This document shows, piece by piece, positions 54,974 through 62,842 of a stretch of DNA of 64,000 bases. Made by a program: the position numbers and the translations under genes. Location of the stretch: positions 4,932,501 to 4,996,500 of the forward strand of contig NZ_CP081299.1 of the NCBI RefSeq assembly GCF_019711195.1, in the 5' to 3' direction. This DNA comes from Dyadobacter sp. NIV53. GTDB taxonomy: Bacteria; Bacteroidota; Bacteroidia; Cytophagales; Spirosomataceae. How positions within the stretch are numbered: the first letter of the stretch is position 1; each line of letters opens with the position of its first letter. The notes below the pieces were generated by a model that was not told the DNA's origin, ran no database searches, and saw only the letters and a program-made list of their open reading frames with translations.

Positions 54974-56368
54974 ATGACTCAAAAAACAATAAGTCCGATA
55001 GATGGCTCGGTGTATGTGGAGCGTACATTAGCTGACGCAGATGAGGTAGAAGCAGCATTACTTAAAGCTGTTTCTGCACAAAAAGAATGGCGTAAAACAA
55101 CATTAAGTGAGCGTGAAGTAATTTGCCGGAAAGCGGTAGAATATTTCCTGAATAATGCAGACGAAATAGGACTGGAATTGACCTGGCAAATGGGCAGGCC
55201 AATCCGCTATACAGCCAACGAAATTCGTAAAGGGTTTAATGAGCGCGCAAATTATATGATTTCTGTTGCTGGAAAAGCTCTCGCAGATGTGGAAGTGGAA
55301 GAAATTGCTGGTTTCAAAAGATTTATTCGCCGCGATCCGTTGGGTGTTGTGTTTGTGGTAGCTCCCTGGAACTATCCATATTTGACTTCCGTGAATTCGG
55401 TCATTCCGGCAATTATGGCTGGAAATGCTGTAATCCTGAAGCATGCACAGCAAACACCGCTTTGTGCAGAACGTTATGCTGCAGCTTTTGAATATGCAGG
55501 TTTACCCATAGGCGTTTTTCAGTATTTGCATCTGAGTCACGAACAGGTTGCTACCATAATTGGTGACGAACGTGTTGATTATGTTGCGTTTACCGGTTCA
55601 GTAGAAGGCGGCCATGCTGTTCAGGATGCTATCAATAAAAGGTTTATCATCGGTGGTTTGGAATTAGGTGGAAAAGATCCTGCTTATGTTCGCGCAGATG
55701 CAGATCTTCCTGATGCCATCGAGAATCTTGTAGATGGGTCCTTCTTTAATTCGGGACAATCCTGTTGTGGAATTGAACGCATTTATGTGCACGAAGATGT
55801 ATATGATAAGTTTATTAGCGGTTTTGTTGCCATGACAAAAACGTACACATTGGGAGATCCGCTGAGCAGTGAAACAACTTTGGGGCCAATGGTTAGAACT
55901 TCTGCGGCTACTTTTACCCAGAAACAAATAGACGAAGCGGTATCACAAGGTGCAAAAGCATTGATAGATCCGGATCTGTTTCCGGCTAATAAACCCGGCT
56001 CTCCTTATTTGGCCCCACAGGTTTTAGTCAATGTAAATCACTCTATGGACGTTATGAAAGAAGAAACTTTCGGGCCGATTGTGGGAATTATGTCAGTAAA
56101 AAGTGATGAAGAAGCAATTCAGCTAATGAATGACAGTCAGTATGGTTTGACTGCGTCTATCTGGACAACTGATATAGATGTCGCACTGGAAATAGGAGAT
56201 AAGGTTGAGACAGGAACCTGGTTTATGAACCGTTGCGATTATCTTGACCCGGCGTTAGCATGGACTGGTGTGAAAAATTCGGGACGGGGCTGTACCCTTT
56301 CAACAGTTGGTTATGAAGCTTTAACCAGGCCAAAATCTTTTCATTTAAAAATAGGTAACAGCTATTGA
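54974..56368 (+). CDS. Aldehyde dehydrogenase
   Basis: The 464-residue protein has the ALDH fold: VVFVVAPWNYPYLTSVNSVIPAIMAGNAVILKHAQQTP, the nucleotide glycine motif FTGSVEGGHAV, the general base in ELGGKDPAYV, the catalytic cysteine in SFFNSGQSCCGIERIYV (the first or second cysteine at about residue 268) and KEETFGPIVGI. It oxidises an aldehyde to an acid with NAD(P)+. I start at the ATG at 54974 (MTQKTISPIDG); an upstream start would add 26 residues of poor quality. Context suggests a gamma-glutamyl-linked aldehyde substrate. Confidence 0.85.
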   Translation: MTQKTISPIDGSVYVERTLADADEVEAALLKAVSAQKEWRKTTLSEREVICRKAVEYFLNNADEIGLELTWQMGRPIRYTANEIRKGFNERANYMISVAGKALADVEVEEIAGFKRFIRRDPLGVVFVVAPWNYPYLTSVNSVIPAIMAGNAVILKHAQQTPLCAERYAAAFEYAGLPIGVFQYLHLSHEQVATIIGDERVDYVAFTGSVEGGHAVQDAINKRFIIGGLELGGKDPAYVRADADLPDAIENLVDGSFFNSGQSCCGIERIYVHEDVYDKFISGFVAMTKTYTLGDPLSSETTLGPMVRTSAATFTQKQIDEAVSQGAKALIDPDLFPANKPGSPYLAPQVLVNVNHSMDVMKEETFGPIVGIMSVKSDEEAIQLMNDSQYGLTASIWTTDIDVALEIGDKVETGTWFMNRCDYLDPALAWTGVKNSGRGCTLSTVGYEALTRPKSFHLKIGNSY

Positions 56369-56386
56369 GAAGTTAAGCGTAATGTA

Positions 56387-56459
56387 GCCACGAAGCCACA
56401 AAGAAACCAAATGTATTTTTTGAAAATAAGCTCATTTGTAGCTTTGTGTCTTCTTAGCA
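56387..56459. repeat. Imperfect inverted repeat with GCCACGAAGCC-type motif
   Basis: GCCACGAAGCCACAAAG (from 56387) and the inverse of 56435-56459 (GCTAAGAAGACACAAAGC when reversed) match in about three quarters of positions. Similar CACGAAG-rich repeats recur in Bacteroidota intergenic DNA. It lies between the aldehyde dehydrogenase and amidotransferase genes. Confidence 0.4.
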
Positions 56460-56578
56460 ATAGTCATTTCATACTTTATTCAACACTAGTGGTTTTCTAT
56501 AAAGAGTAAAAATACACTTCGGTAATATTAATGGCACTTCTAATCAACCATCAAGCTAATAGCCACAGCTTAAAAACC

Positions 56579-57289
56579 ATGAAAATCGGACTTTTAGAAT
56601 GTGACCATGTACGGGACGAATTAAGAAATATTGCAGGTGATTACCGGCAGATGTTTCCCGCATTGTTCCTGCAAGTCGCACCAGACTGGGAATTTGTTTT
56701 TTATGATGTTTGCAATGGGTATTTTCCCGAATCTGTCGAAGAATGCGAAGTTTATATTTGTACAGGTTCTAAAAATTCGGTTTACGATGATGAAAAATGG
56801 ATTGAAAGGTTAAATGATTTTGTCAGAACTATTTATCAGTCCGGCCAGGGTTATATCGGCGTTTGTTTTGGGCATCAGATTTTAGGCGAAGCATTAGGAG
56901 GAAAGGTTCAAAAATCGCCAAATGGCTGGTGTGTAGGTGTTCATTCCTTTGAGCTGTTAAAAACTGAGGAGTGGATGAAGCCGCCTCAACCGGATTTTAA
57001 TCTTCTTATGATGTGTCAGGATCAGGTATTAAAATTACCACCTGATAGTACATTGCTGGCGCAAGCTTCCAATTGCCCACATGCGATGTTTCGGGTTGGT
57101 AATAATATGCTTGGAATTCAGGCTCATCCCGAGTTTTCAAAAAACTATGACAAAGCTTTGATGGAACTACGGATAGACCGGATTGGAACTGAAAAAGTTG
57201 ATTCAGGAATAACCAGTCTTGTATTGCAAACGCATGAATTAATAATAGCAGAATGGATCAGGAAATTTGTGGGTCAAACTGTGGAGTAG
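56579..57289 (+). CDS. Class I glutamine amidotransferase (PuuD/GuaA-like hydrolase)
   Basis: The 236-residue protein has a class I amidotransferase triad: the nucleophile in GVCFGHQILGEALGG (cysteine about residue 98) and the histidine and glutamate in GIQAHPEF. It lacks a synthase domain, so it is a free-standing hydrolase like PuuD. In this cluster it could cleave gamma-glutamyl products and release glutamate. I start at the ATG at 56579 (MKIGLLECDH); the upstream ATG at 56531 adds 16 poor residues. It is 210 bases past the aldehyde dehydrogenase, so a separate promoter is possible. Confidence 0.8.
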   Translation: MKIGLLECDHVRDELRNIAGDYRQMFPALFLQVAPDWEFVFYDVCNGYFPESVEECEVYICTGSKNSVYDDEKWIERLNDFVRTIYQSGQGYIGVCFGHQILGEALGGKVQKSPNGWCVGVHSFELLKTEEWMKPPQPDFNLLMMCQDQVLKLPPDSTLLAQASNCPHAMFRVGNNMLGIQAHPEFSKNYDKALMELRIDRIGTEKVDSGITSLVLQTHELIIAEWIRKFVGQTVE

Positions 57290-57342
57290 TTACCGTATGT
57301 ATTGTTAATTTTACCAAAGATTGATATAAATAATACTTTTAG

Positions 57343-57861
57343 ATGACCGATAACAGCACTACATCAAGACGCCAGATATTAAGTTCTCATCAGACCAGTC
57401 AGAAAATCCGGCGTATCGCTTTTGAGATTTATGAAGAGAATTTCGAGGAGACAGGAATTATTCTGGCAGGGATTGCGGGTGAAGGTTATGAATTTGCAAA
57501 ACGTCTGGCGAACGAACTAAATGATATTTCTCCGTTAGATGTGCAATTGATTGAACTCCTTTTTGATAAAAATATACATCACCAAAGCCCAATTCTTTTT
57601 AACCAGGAAACACAGGTTGAAAATCAGGTTGTGGTAGTAACGGATGATGTATTAAACACAGGCAGAACGCTGGCTTTTGCCCTGGAACCATTCCTGAAAG
57701 TCCGAATGAAAAAAGTACAGGTAGCCGTAGTTGTTGATAGAAGCCATCATTTATTTCCGGTTCATGCTGATTATGTTGGTTATTCGTTAAGTACCACCAT
57801 CAGTGAGCATGTTGAGGTAATTTTAAGCCGGGAAGAGGAAGAAGGGGTTTATCTGAAGTAA
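57343..57861 (+). CDS. PyrR-like phosphoribosyltransferase
   Basis: The 172-residue protein has the PRPP-binding motif VVVVTDDVLNTGRTLAFAL (about residues 96-114), RRQILSSHQTSQKIRRIAFEIYEENF at the start and VVVDRSHHLFPVHADYVGYSL near the end, all of the PyrR/uracil phosphoribosyltransferase type. It may convert uracil with PRPP or act as a pyrimidine regulator. No pyrimidine gene is adjacent; it precedes a toxin-antitoxin pair by 48 bases. Confidence 0.8.
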   Translation: MTDNSTTSRRQILSSHQTSQKIRRIAFEIYEENFEETGIILAGIAGEGYEFAKRLANELNDISPLDVQLIELLFDKNIHHQSPILFNQETQVENQVVVVTDDVLNTGRTLAFALEPFLKVRMKKVQVAVVVDRSHHLFPVHADYVGYSLSTTISEHVEVILSREEEEGVYLK

Positions 57862-57909
57862 AAGTGAATAGAATATTTATGTTAATTTTGAGCATTAAAT
57901 TAATAAACC

Positions 57910-58143
57910 ATGAGACTTCAGGTGATTCAAGATGGGAAGGGCAAAGCAACCGGTGTTTTTATACCTATCAATGAATGGGATCAATTAAAAAAGAAATACA
58001 AAGATTTGGCTATTTTAGAATATGATGGGCCTTCCGAGGTAAACTTGTTGGAAGAAATCAAAGAAGCACTCATTGAATTAAAATTAGTAGAAGAGGGAAA
58101 ACTTATTACCCGTCCAATTCAGTCGTTATTGGATGAGTTATAA
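57910..58143 (+). CDS. Probable antitoxin of RelE/ParE pair
   Basis: The 77-residue protein starts MRLQVIQDGKGKATGVFIPINEWDQLKKKYKDL, a beta-beta-helix start as in small Bacteroidota antitoxins, followed by two charged helices that could wrap the toxin (EEIKEALIELKLVEEGK). Its stop overlaps the toxin start (11 bases), the usual coupling of a toxin-antitoxin operon. The family has no confident name. Confidence 0.7.
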   Translation: MRLQVIQDGKGKATGVFIPINEWDQLKKKYKDLAILEYDGPSEVNLLEEIKEALIELKLVEEGKLITRPIQSLLDEL

Positions 58144-58459
58144 ATTATCTTCCATTCCTCTTTTTGATAAACAGGCTAAACGGTTAGCTAAAAAATATCC
58201 ATCTTTAAAAACGGATTTAATTGAATTGTTCAAAACGCTTTCAGAAGATCCCGAAAAAGGAACAGCTTTAGGTAATAATTTTTATAAAATTCGTTTAGCA
58301 ATTTCTTCAAAGGGCAAAGGGAAATCCGGAGGTGCAAGAATAATAACTTATGTTAAAATTTTAGAAACAACAGTAATTCTTACTTCAATTTACGATAAAT
58401 CTGAAAGGAGTAATATTTCTGAAAAAGAACTTGAACAAATTTTCAAGGAAGTTTCCTGA
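58133..58459 (+). CDS. RelE/ParE-family toxin
   Basis: The 108-residue basic protein shows the RelE/ParE fold pattern: LSSIPLFDKQAKRLAKKYPSLKTDLIELFKTLSEDPEKGTALGNNFYKIRLAISSKGKGKSGGARIITYVKI, with a C-terminal TVILTSIYDKSERSNISEKELEQIF. It should be an mRNase or gyrase-type toxin inhibited by the preceding protein. It overlaps the antitoxin by 11 bases (ATG inside GGATGAGTTATAA). It is the second gene of a two-gene operon. Confidence 0.8.
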   Translation: MSYKLSSIPLFDKQAKRLAKKYPSLKTDLIELFKTLSEDPEKGTALGNNFYKIRLAISSKGKGKSGGARIITYVKILETTVILTSIYDKSERSNISEKELEQIFKEVS

Positions 58460-58496
58460 ATAAATATTACAATTATATTGTCTTTTTTAGGTCAAC

Positions 58497-60704
58497 TTAT
58501 TGTGCCTCCATTATCTCCATAATTACACTGGTTCTCCTCGTATTTACCATAGGATTAAACCCGACTGTCATCAAATAATCTCCAGAATAAGTTTGGTCTT
58601 CTTTAATTGCTGTTTTTGTTTCGGGATACAGATTCAGTTCTTTTATTCTATATTTTTTAGATGCTTCGAGTCCCTGTAATCTGAATGGAACATCGGATCC
58701 TGCTTCATAACGGTTATTGACAAGATATGAAAATAATACTGCACGTTTTTTGTCTTTTGAACTAAACATTAACGCTGCATAATCATTCTTTTTTGGATCA
58801 ACCAACCGGAACAAATCACCATGCCAAACAATATCTTTAATTGAATTGTATGTCGAAACTGCTTGCTTACTGAATTGCAGATCTTTTTCATTAAGATGAC
58901 TTATCACAATATCATAGCCTAATTTTCCCATCATGGCTACATCAGTACGGAATTTTAATGGTTGCTTTCCCCAGTCTGTTACGTGGTTACTCTGGGCAAG
59001 TGCAGGAAAAAAGTATGAATATTCCCATTGCATAAATATCCTTTCCATTGGATCCGTATTATCGCTTGGCCAGAATTCTGTGAAATATTTCAACGCTTCA
59101 TAATCAACGCGCCCGCCGCCGCCAGAGCATAACATCATTGGAACTTTTGGATATTTTGCCCGGAGTTTTTCCAGAACTTTATAAAGCCCGCGAACATAAT
59201 CCACATATAACTGGGATTGTTTTTGCTTGCTTTTTTCAAGATATGGAGAATAAGCATTGAAAGTAATCGCATTACAATCCCACTTGATATACGCTATTGC
59301 AGGATTTTCTGTAAAAAGTTTGTCTATAACGCCAAACACAAAATTCTGAACTTCTGGATTTGATAAATCGAGAGGCAGCTGGTTGCGCATATAATGTTCC
59401 GGCCGGGCAGGTTGCTTTATTACCCAATCAGGATGCTTTTCGTATAATTCGCTCTTTGGATTGACCATTTCAGGTTCTACCCAAATGCCAAATTTGATAC
59501 CCGTATTTGTTGCTTCTTTTACCAAATGACCAATTCCATTTGGTAGTTTTTTAACATTTTCCTGCCAGTCTCCCAATCCGGCCTTATCATTGTTACGTTG
59601 GTATTTATTGGCAAACCAGCCGTCATCCAGTAAGAATAAATCAACTCCTAATTTTTTGCCGTCTTTAAAAAGGGCTGAAAGTTTTTCCTCATTAAAATCG
59701 AAATAAGTGGCTTCCCAATTGTTAAGCAGAGTTAGCCTGGAACCTTCGCCATCCAGGATCCTGTATCTTCTTGCCCAGTTATGTAAGTTACGACTGGCTT
59801 CACCTTTGCCGTTTTCCGAATAAGTGTAAATGAAAGAAGGCGTTTTAAAATCCTGCTTTGATGCAAGAGGATATTCTGAAGCATAATTATTGATACCGGC
59901 AATTAAACGAAGGTTATGATAAGAATCCACTTCAAAGTCCATTCTGAAATTTCCTGACCAGGCGAGTGTTCCAAGCAAAACTTTACCTTCAGTTTCAGAA
60001 GCAGGCTTGTCAAAGGATAGTAAAAAACTTGGTGGCTGAAACAAGTTTGCTCTCGTTCCTAATTTTGAATCCAGTACACGTATTCCCGCCGTGAGCTGTT
60101 CTTCTTCGGGCTGCATCTCCCTGGCCCAGGTTCCGTTATAATGTGTCAGGTAATAATCTTTTGCGATAAAATAAAGGTTCGAAGAAGCATATTTCTGCAG
60201 TATTATTTCACTTTTTTCGTCGCTGTGGATATTACTCCATTGTTCTATTACATTTTCATTGGAATAAATTTTGTAAAACAATGTTACTTCAACCTGATAA
60301 ACGGGATCTTTTAAAATAATACTGGTAACACTGATATTGTCATTCTCTTTGGTTGTTTTATGACTGACATAAACCAGATCCGAAGATTTGTTTCCGTCGG
60401 CATGAGTAACCTGAAGGGCAGGTTCCGAAATACTCCATGTACCAGAAGGTGTATAAGCTGAATTATGTATTCCCGAATTATCATCATGTTGCGTGCTTTG
60501 CGCAGGTATTGACTGATATTCAGAGGTCTGACTAAGTTTTTTGCCAAAATAAATAATAAATAAATGGTTGTCCGCATCCGTTTGCATGACCAAAGCATTT
60601 TCCCTGGTTTCAATGGGAATGGTAATAATATTTTGGGCAAATACATGATTTCCTGCAACAGCAAACATGAATAACGCGATTATCTGAATTTTTTTAAGAA
60701 ACAT
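58497..60704 (-). CDS. Alpha-galactosidase, glycoside hydrolase family 36
   Basis: The 735-residue secreted enzyme has a signal peptide (through GNHVFAQ), an N-terminal beta-sandwich (about residues 25-320), a TIM barrel and a C-terminal beta domain. The barrel carries GVDLFLLDDGWF, KFGIWVEPEMVNP, the nucleophile in AYIKWDCN and the acid/base in EFWPSDNTDPMERI. It hydrolyses terminal alpha-galactosides (melibiose, raffinose, galactomannan side chains). The family's usual length is about 730. It is a lone gene with a terminator-bounded potassium transporter upstream. Confidence 0.92.
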   Translation of the reverse strand: MFLKKIQIIALFMFAVAGNHVFAQNIITIPIETRENALVMQTDADNHLFIIYFGKKLSQTSEYQSIPAQSTQHDDNSGIHNSAYTPSGTWSISEPALQVTHADGNKSSDLVYVSHKTTKENDNISVTSIILKDPVYQVEVTLFYKIYSNENVIEQWSNIHSDEKSEIILQKYASSNLYFIAKDYYLTHYNGTWAREMQPEEEQLTAGIRVLDSKLGTRANLFQPPSFLLSFDKPASETEGKVLLGTLAWSGNFRMDFEVDSYHNLRLIAGINNYASEYPLASKQDFKTPSFIYTYSENGKGEASRNLHNWARRYRILDGEGSRLTLLNNWEATYFDFNEEKLSALFKDGKKLGVDLFLLDDGWFANKYQRNNDKAGLGDWQENVKKLPNGIGHLVKEATNTGIKFGIWVEPEMVNPKSELYEKHPDWVIKQPARPEHYMRNQLPLDLSNPEVQNFVFGVIDKLFTENPAIAYIKWDCNAITFNAYSPYLEKSKQKQSQLYVDYVRGLYKVLEKLRAKYPKVPMMLCSGGGGRVDYEALKYFTEFWPSDNTDPMERIFMQWEYSYFFPALAQSNHVTDWGKQPLKFRTDVAMMGKLGYDIVISHLNEKDLQFSKQAVSTYNSIKDIVWHGDLFRLVDPKKNDYAALMFSSKDKKRAVLFSYLVNNRYEAGSDVPFRLQGLEASKKYRIKELNLYPETKTAIKEDQTYSGDYLMTVGFNPMVNTRRTSVIMEIMEAQ

Positions 60705-60739
60705 AATGGATGATTATGGGAGACTCACAGATAAACAAA

Positions 60740-60779
60740 AGGATCAATAACACAAAGTATACTTTGCATTATTGATCCT
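60740..60779 (-). terminator. Terminator of kup
   Basis: Arms AGGATCAATAA (60740-60750) and TTATTGATCCT (60769-60779) enclose a second stem CAAAG (60753-60757) / CTTTG (60762-60766). On the minus strand a short T run follows (plus AAAA 60737-60740). It lies 24 bases past the kup stop. Confidence 0.75.
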
Positions 60780-60802
60780 GACTTTAAATTTCAATTCAAT
60801 AG

Positions 60803-62749
60803 TTAACTGTAAATCCGGCGCAGTTTTACGTTTTCAACCGGGCGGATAATAAGTGGTACCTTTTCCACTTTCACAGAACTGCTGTCAAGGCCAAACCATT
60901 TGTCTTCTGGTGTGGTAAAATCTTTTACGAAGAAATAAGTTTTCATAACCAGCTGTTCAACCAATGGGAGGTCATTTTCAAAAGATAGAAAACGCTCCAG
61001 AACGACAAAACGAAAATCCCCGGTTATATTCTGACGGTTCAGTGATTCATAGCGACTGGTAATATCAACTTCCTTATTCATCACCATATCTTCCACCACC
61101 TTACGGAAAAACAAGTTAATTCGTTGTTCAACACGGAAACCAAGTTTGAAATTAATTTTGATCACATTGTCGTCATCATCATCGTCAGCCATTACTTTGT
61201 ATTCCATTGTGTAGGGATCATCTGTGGTATCAACGTGTAAAAACCAATAGATATCTGCCCTTTTCGGGCGTTTTTGGAAAATAGAATAAATTACCTTGGT
61301 TTCAATTTCCGTAGCACGGGAAGCATTGGTCATAAAAACCAGGTGCGTTGCGTATTTTGGAATACTGATATCACGGCTTAATTCATGCAATGCAGGAATA
61401 AATTTATCCAGTTTGGTATATTCTGTCAAACGTAATTTGATATAAAATGCTCTTAACCAAACTGTCATTAAACCTGCAACCAAAACGCCCACCAGAATTG
61501 TAAACCAGCCTCCATGTGTAAATTTCAAGAGATTAGCTCCCAGGAACAGCCCTTCGATGAAGAGATAAAGCAGCATAAAAACTATAACGATGTAGAGGTT
61601 GAGCCGTTTCATATAAAGATAATATGAAAACAGGATCGTCGTCATGATCATGGTTAGTGTAATGGCTAGCCCATAAGCAGCTTCCATATTGGACGATTGC
61701 TTGAAATAAAGAACAACTCCGGTACAACCAAGCCATAACAGCCAGTTAATACTTGGAACATATAATTGTCCTTTTTGATCACTTGGGTATACCAAACGAA
61801 CTTTTGGCCAGAAATTTAACCGTATAGCTTCGGAAATTAATGTAAAAGAACCTGTAATAACGGCCTGGCTCGCAATAATAGCAGCCAATGTGGCGATGAT
61901 AACGCCCGGCAGCAGCCACCATTCGGGCATAATTTCGTAGAATGGTTTGCGTGCATCAAGCAGGTTGCCAACTTCTGAGAGTAACCAGGCTCCTTGTCCG
62001 AAGTAATTCAGCAACAAACATATTTTTACGAAAATCCAGCTGATACGGATATTTTCACGGCCGCAATGTCCCAGATCAGAATAGAGCGCTTCTGCACCAG
62101 TGGTACAAAGAAATACTGCACCGAGCATCCAGAAACCACCAGGATGTTTCGTGATCAGATCAAAACCGTATTTTGGATTGAAGGCCTTTAATATTTCAGG
62201 ATGTTCCATGATCTGGAAAAGTCCCAGCACGCCAAGCATGATAAACCATGTAACCATAATTGGCCCGAAAGCTCTTCCCACAACCTTCGTTCCAAATGCC
62301 TGGATAACGAATATCAACGTTAAAATGCTGATAACGATTGGTATAGTCTGGATGTTTGGGTAAATGAGCTGTAATCCTTCAACCGCGGATGATACTGAAA
62401 TAGGGGGAGTAATGATACCATCTGCCAGCAGAGTACTACCTCCGATCACGGCAGGTACAGTCAGCCATTTTGCATGTTTTCTGACCAGGGCATATAGAGC
62501 GAATATACCTCCTTCACCCCGGTTGTCAGCACGTAAAATTAGAATTACATATTTTATTGTTGTTTGTAAAGTTAATGTCCATAGGATACATGAGATTGAG
62601 CCGTAAATTATTTCCTCTGTAATTCTTTCGTGAAGAATGATTGCCTGCATTACATAGAGTGGCGAAGTACCAATGTCTCCATATATAATGCCGAACGCAA
62701 CGAGTATGCCGGCAGCAGATATTTTGTCTAGTTTATGCTTGGATTCCAT
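60803..62749 (-). CDS. kup: Kup-family potassium uptake transporter
   Basis: The 648-residue protein starts with about twelve transmembrane segments and the Kup opening AAGILVAFGIIYGDIGTSPLYVMQAI. It includes GEGGIFALYALVRK, LADGIITPPISVSSAVEGL, and TTGAEALYSDLGHCGRENI. A C-terminal cytoplasmic domain (about 440-648) follows. It should import K+ with H+ as in other Kup/HAK proteins. The length fits the family. A Nramp gene lies upstream on the same strand with a 93-base gap, but the two need not be one operon. Confidence 0.93.
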   Translation of the reverse strand: MESKHKLDKISAAGILVAFGIIYGDIGTSPLYVMQAIILHERITEEIIYGSISCILWTLTLQTTIKYVILILRADNRGEGGIFALYALVRKHAKWLTVPAVIGGSTLLADGIITPPISVSSAVEGLQLIYPNIQTIPIVISILTLIFVIQAFGTKVVGRAFGPIMVTWFIMLGVLGLFQIMEHPEILKAFNPKYGFDLITKHPGGFWMLGAVFLCTTGAEALYSDLGHCGRENIRISWIFVKICLLLNYFGQGAWLLSEVGNLLDARKPFYEIMPEWWLLPGVIIATLAAIIASQAVITGSFTLISEAIRLNFWPKVRLVYPSDQKGQLYVPSINWLLWLGCTGVVLYFKQSSNMEAAYGLAITLTMIMTTILFSYYLYMKRLNLYIVIVFMLLYLFIEGLFLGANLLKFTHGGWFTILVGVLVAGLMTVWLRAFYIKLRLTEYTKLDKFIPALHELSRDISIPKYATHLVFMTNASRATEIETKVIYSIFQKRPKRADIYWFLHVDTTDDPYTMEYKVMADDDDDDNVIKINFKLGFRVEQRINLFFRKVVEDMVMNKEVDITSRYESLNRQNITGDFRFVVLERFLSFENDLPLVEQLVMKTYFFVKDFTTPEDKWFGLDSSSVKVEKVPLIIRPVENVKLRRIYS

Positions 62750-62842
62750 TTAATTATTTTAAAAAAACGGCGAAAGGTAGGAAACCAATAGCAAAGTATA
62801 AACCTGAATGTGAAAAATTAATTTCGAAGTAGTATATAATGG

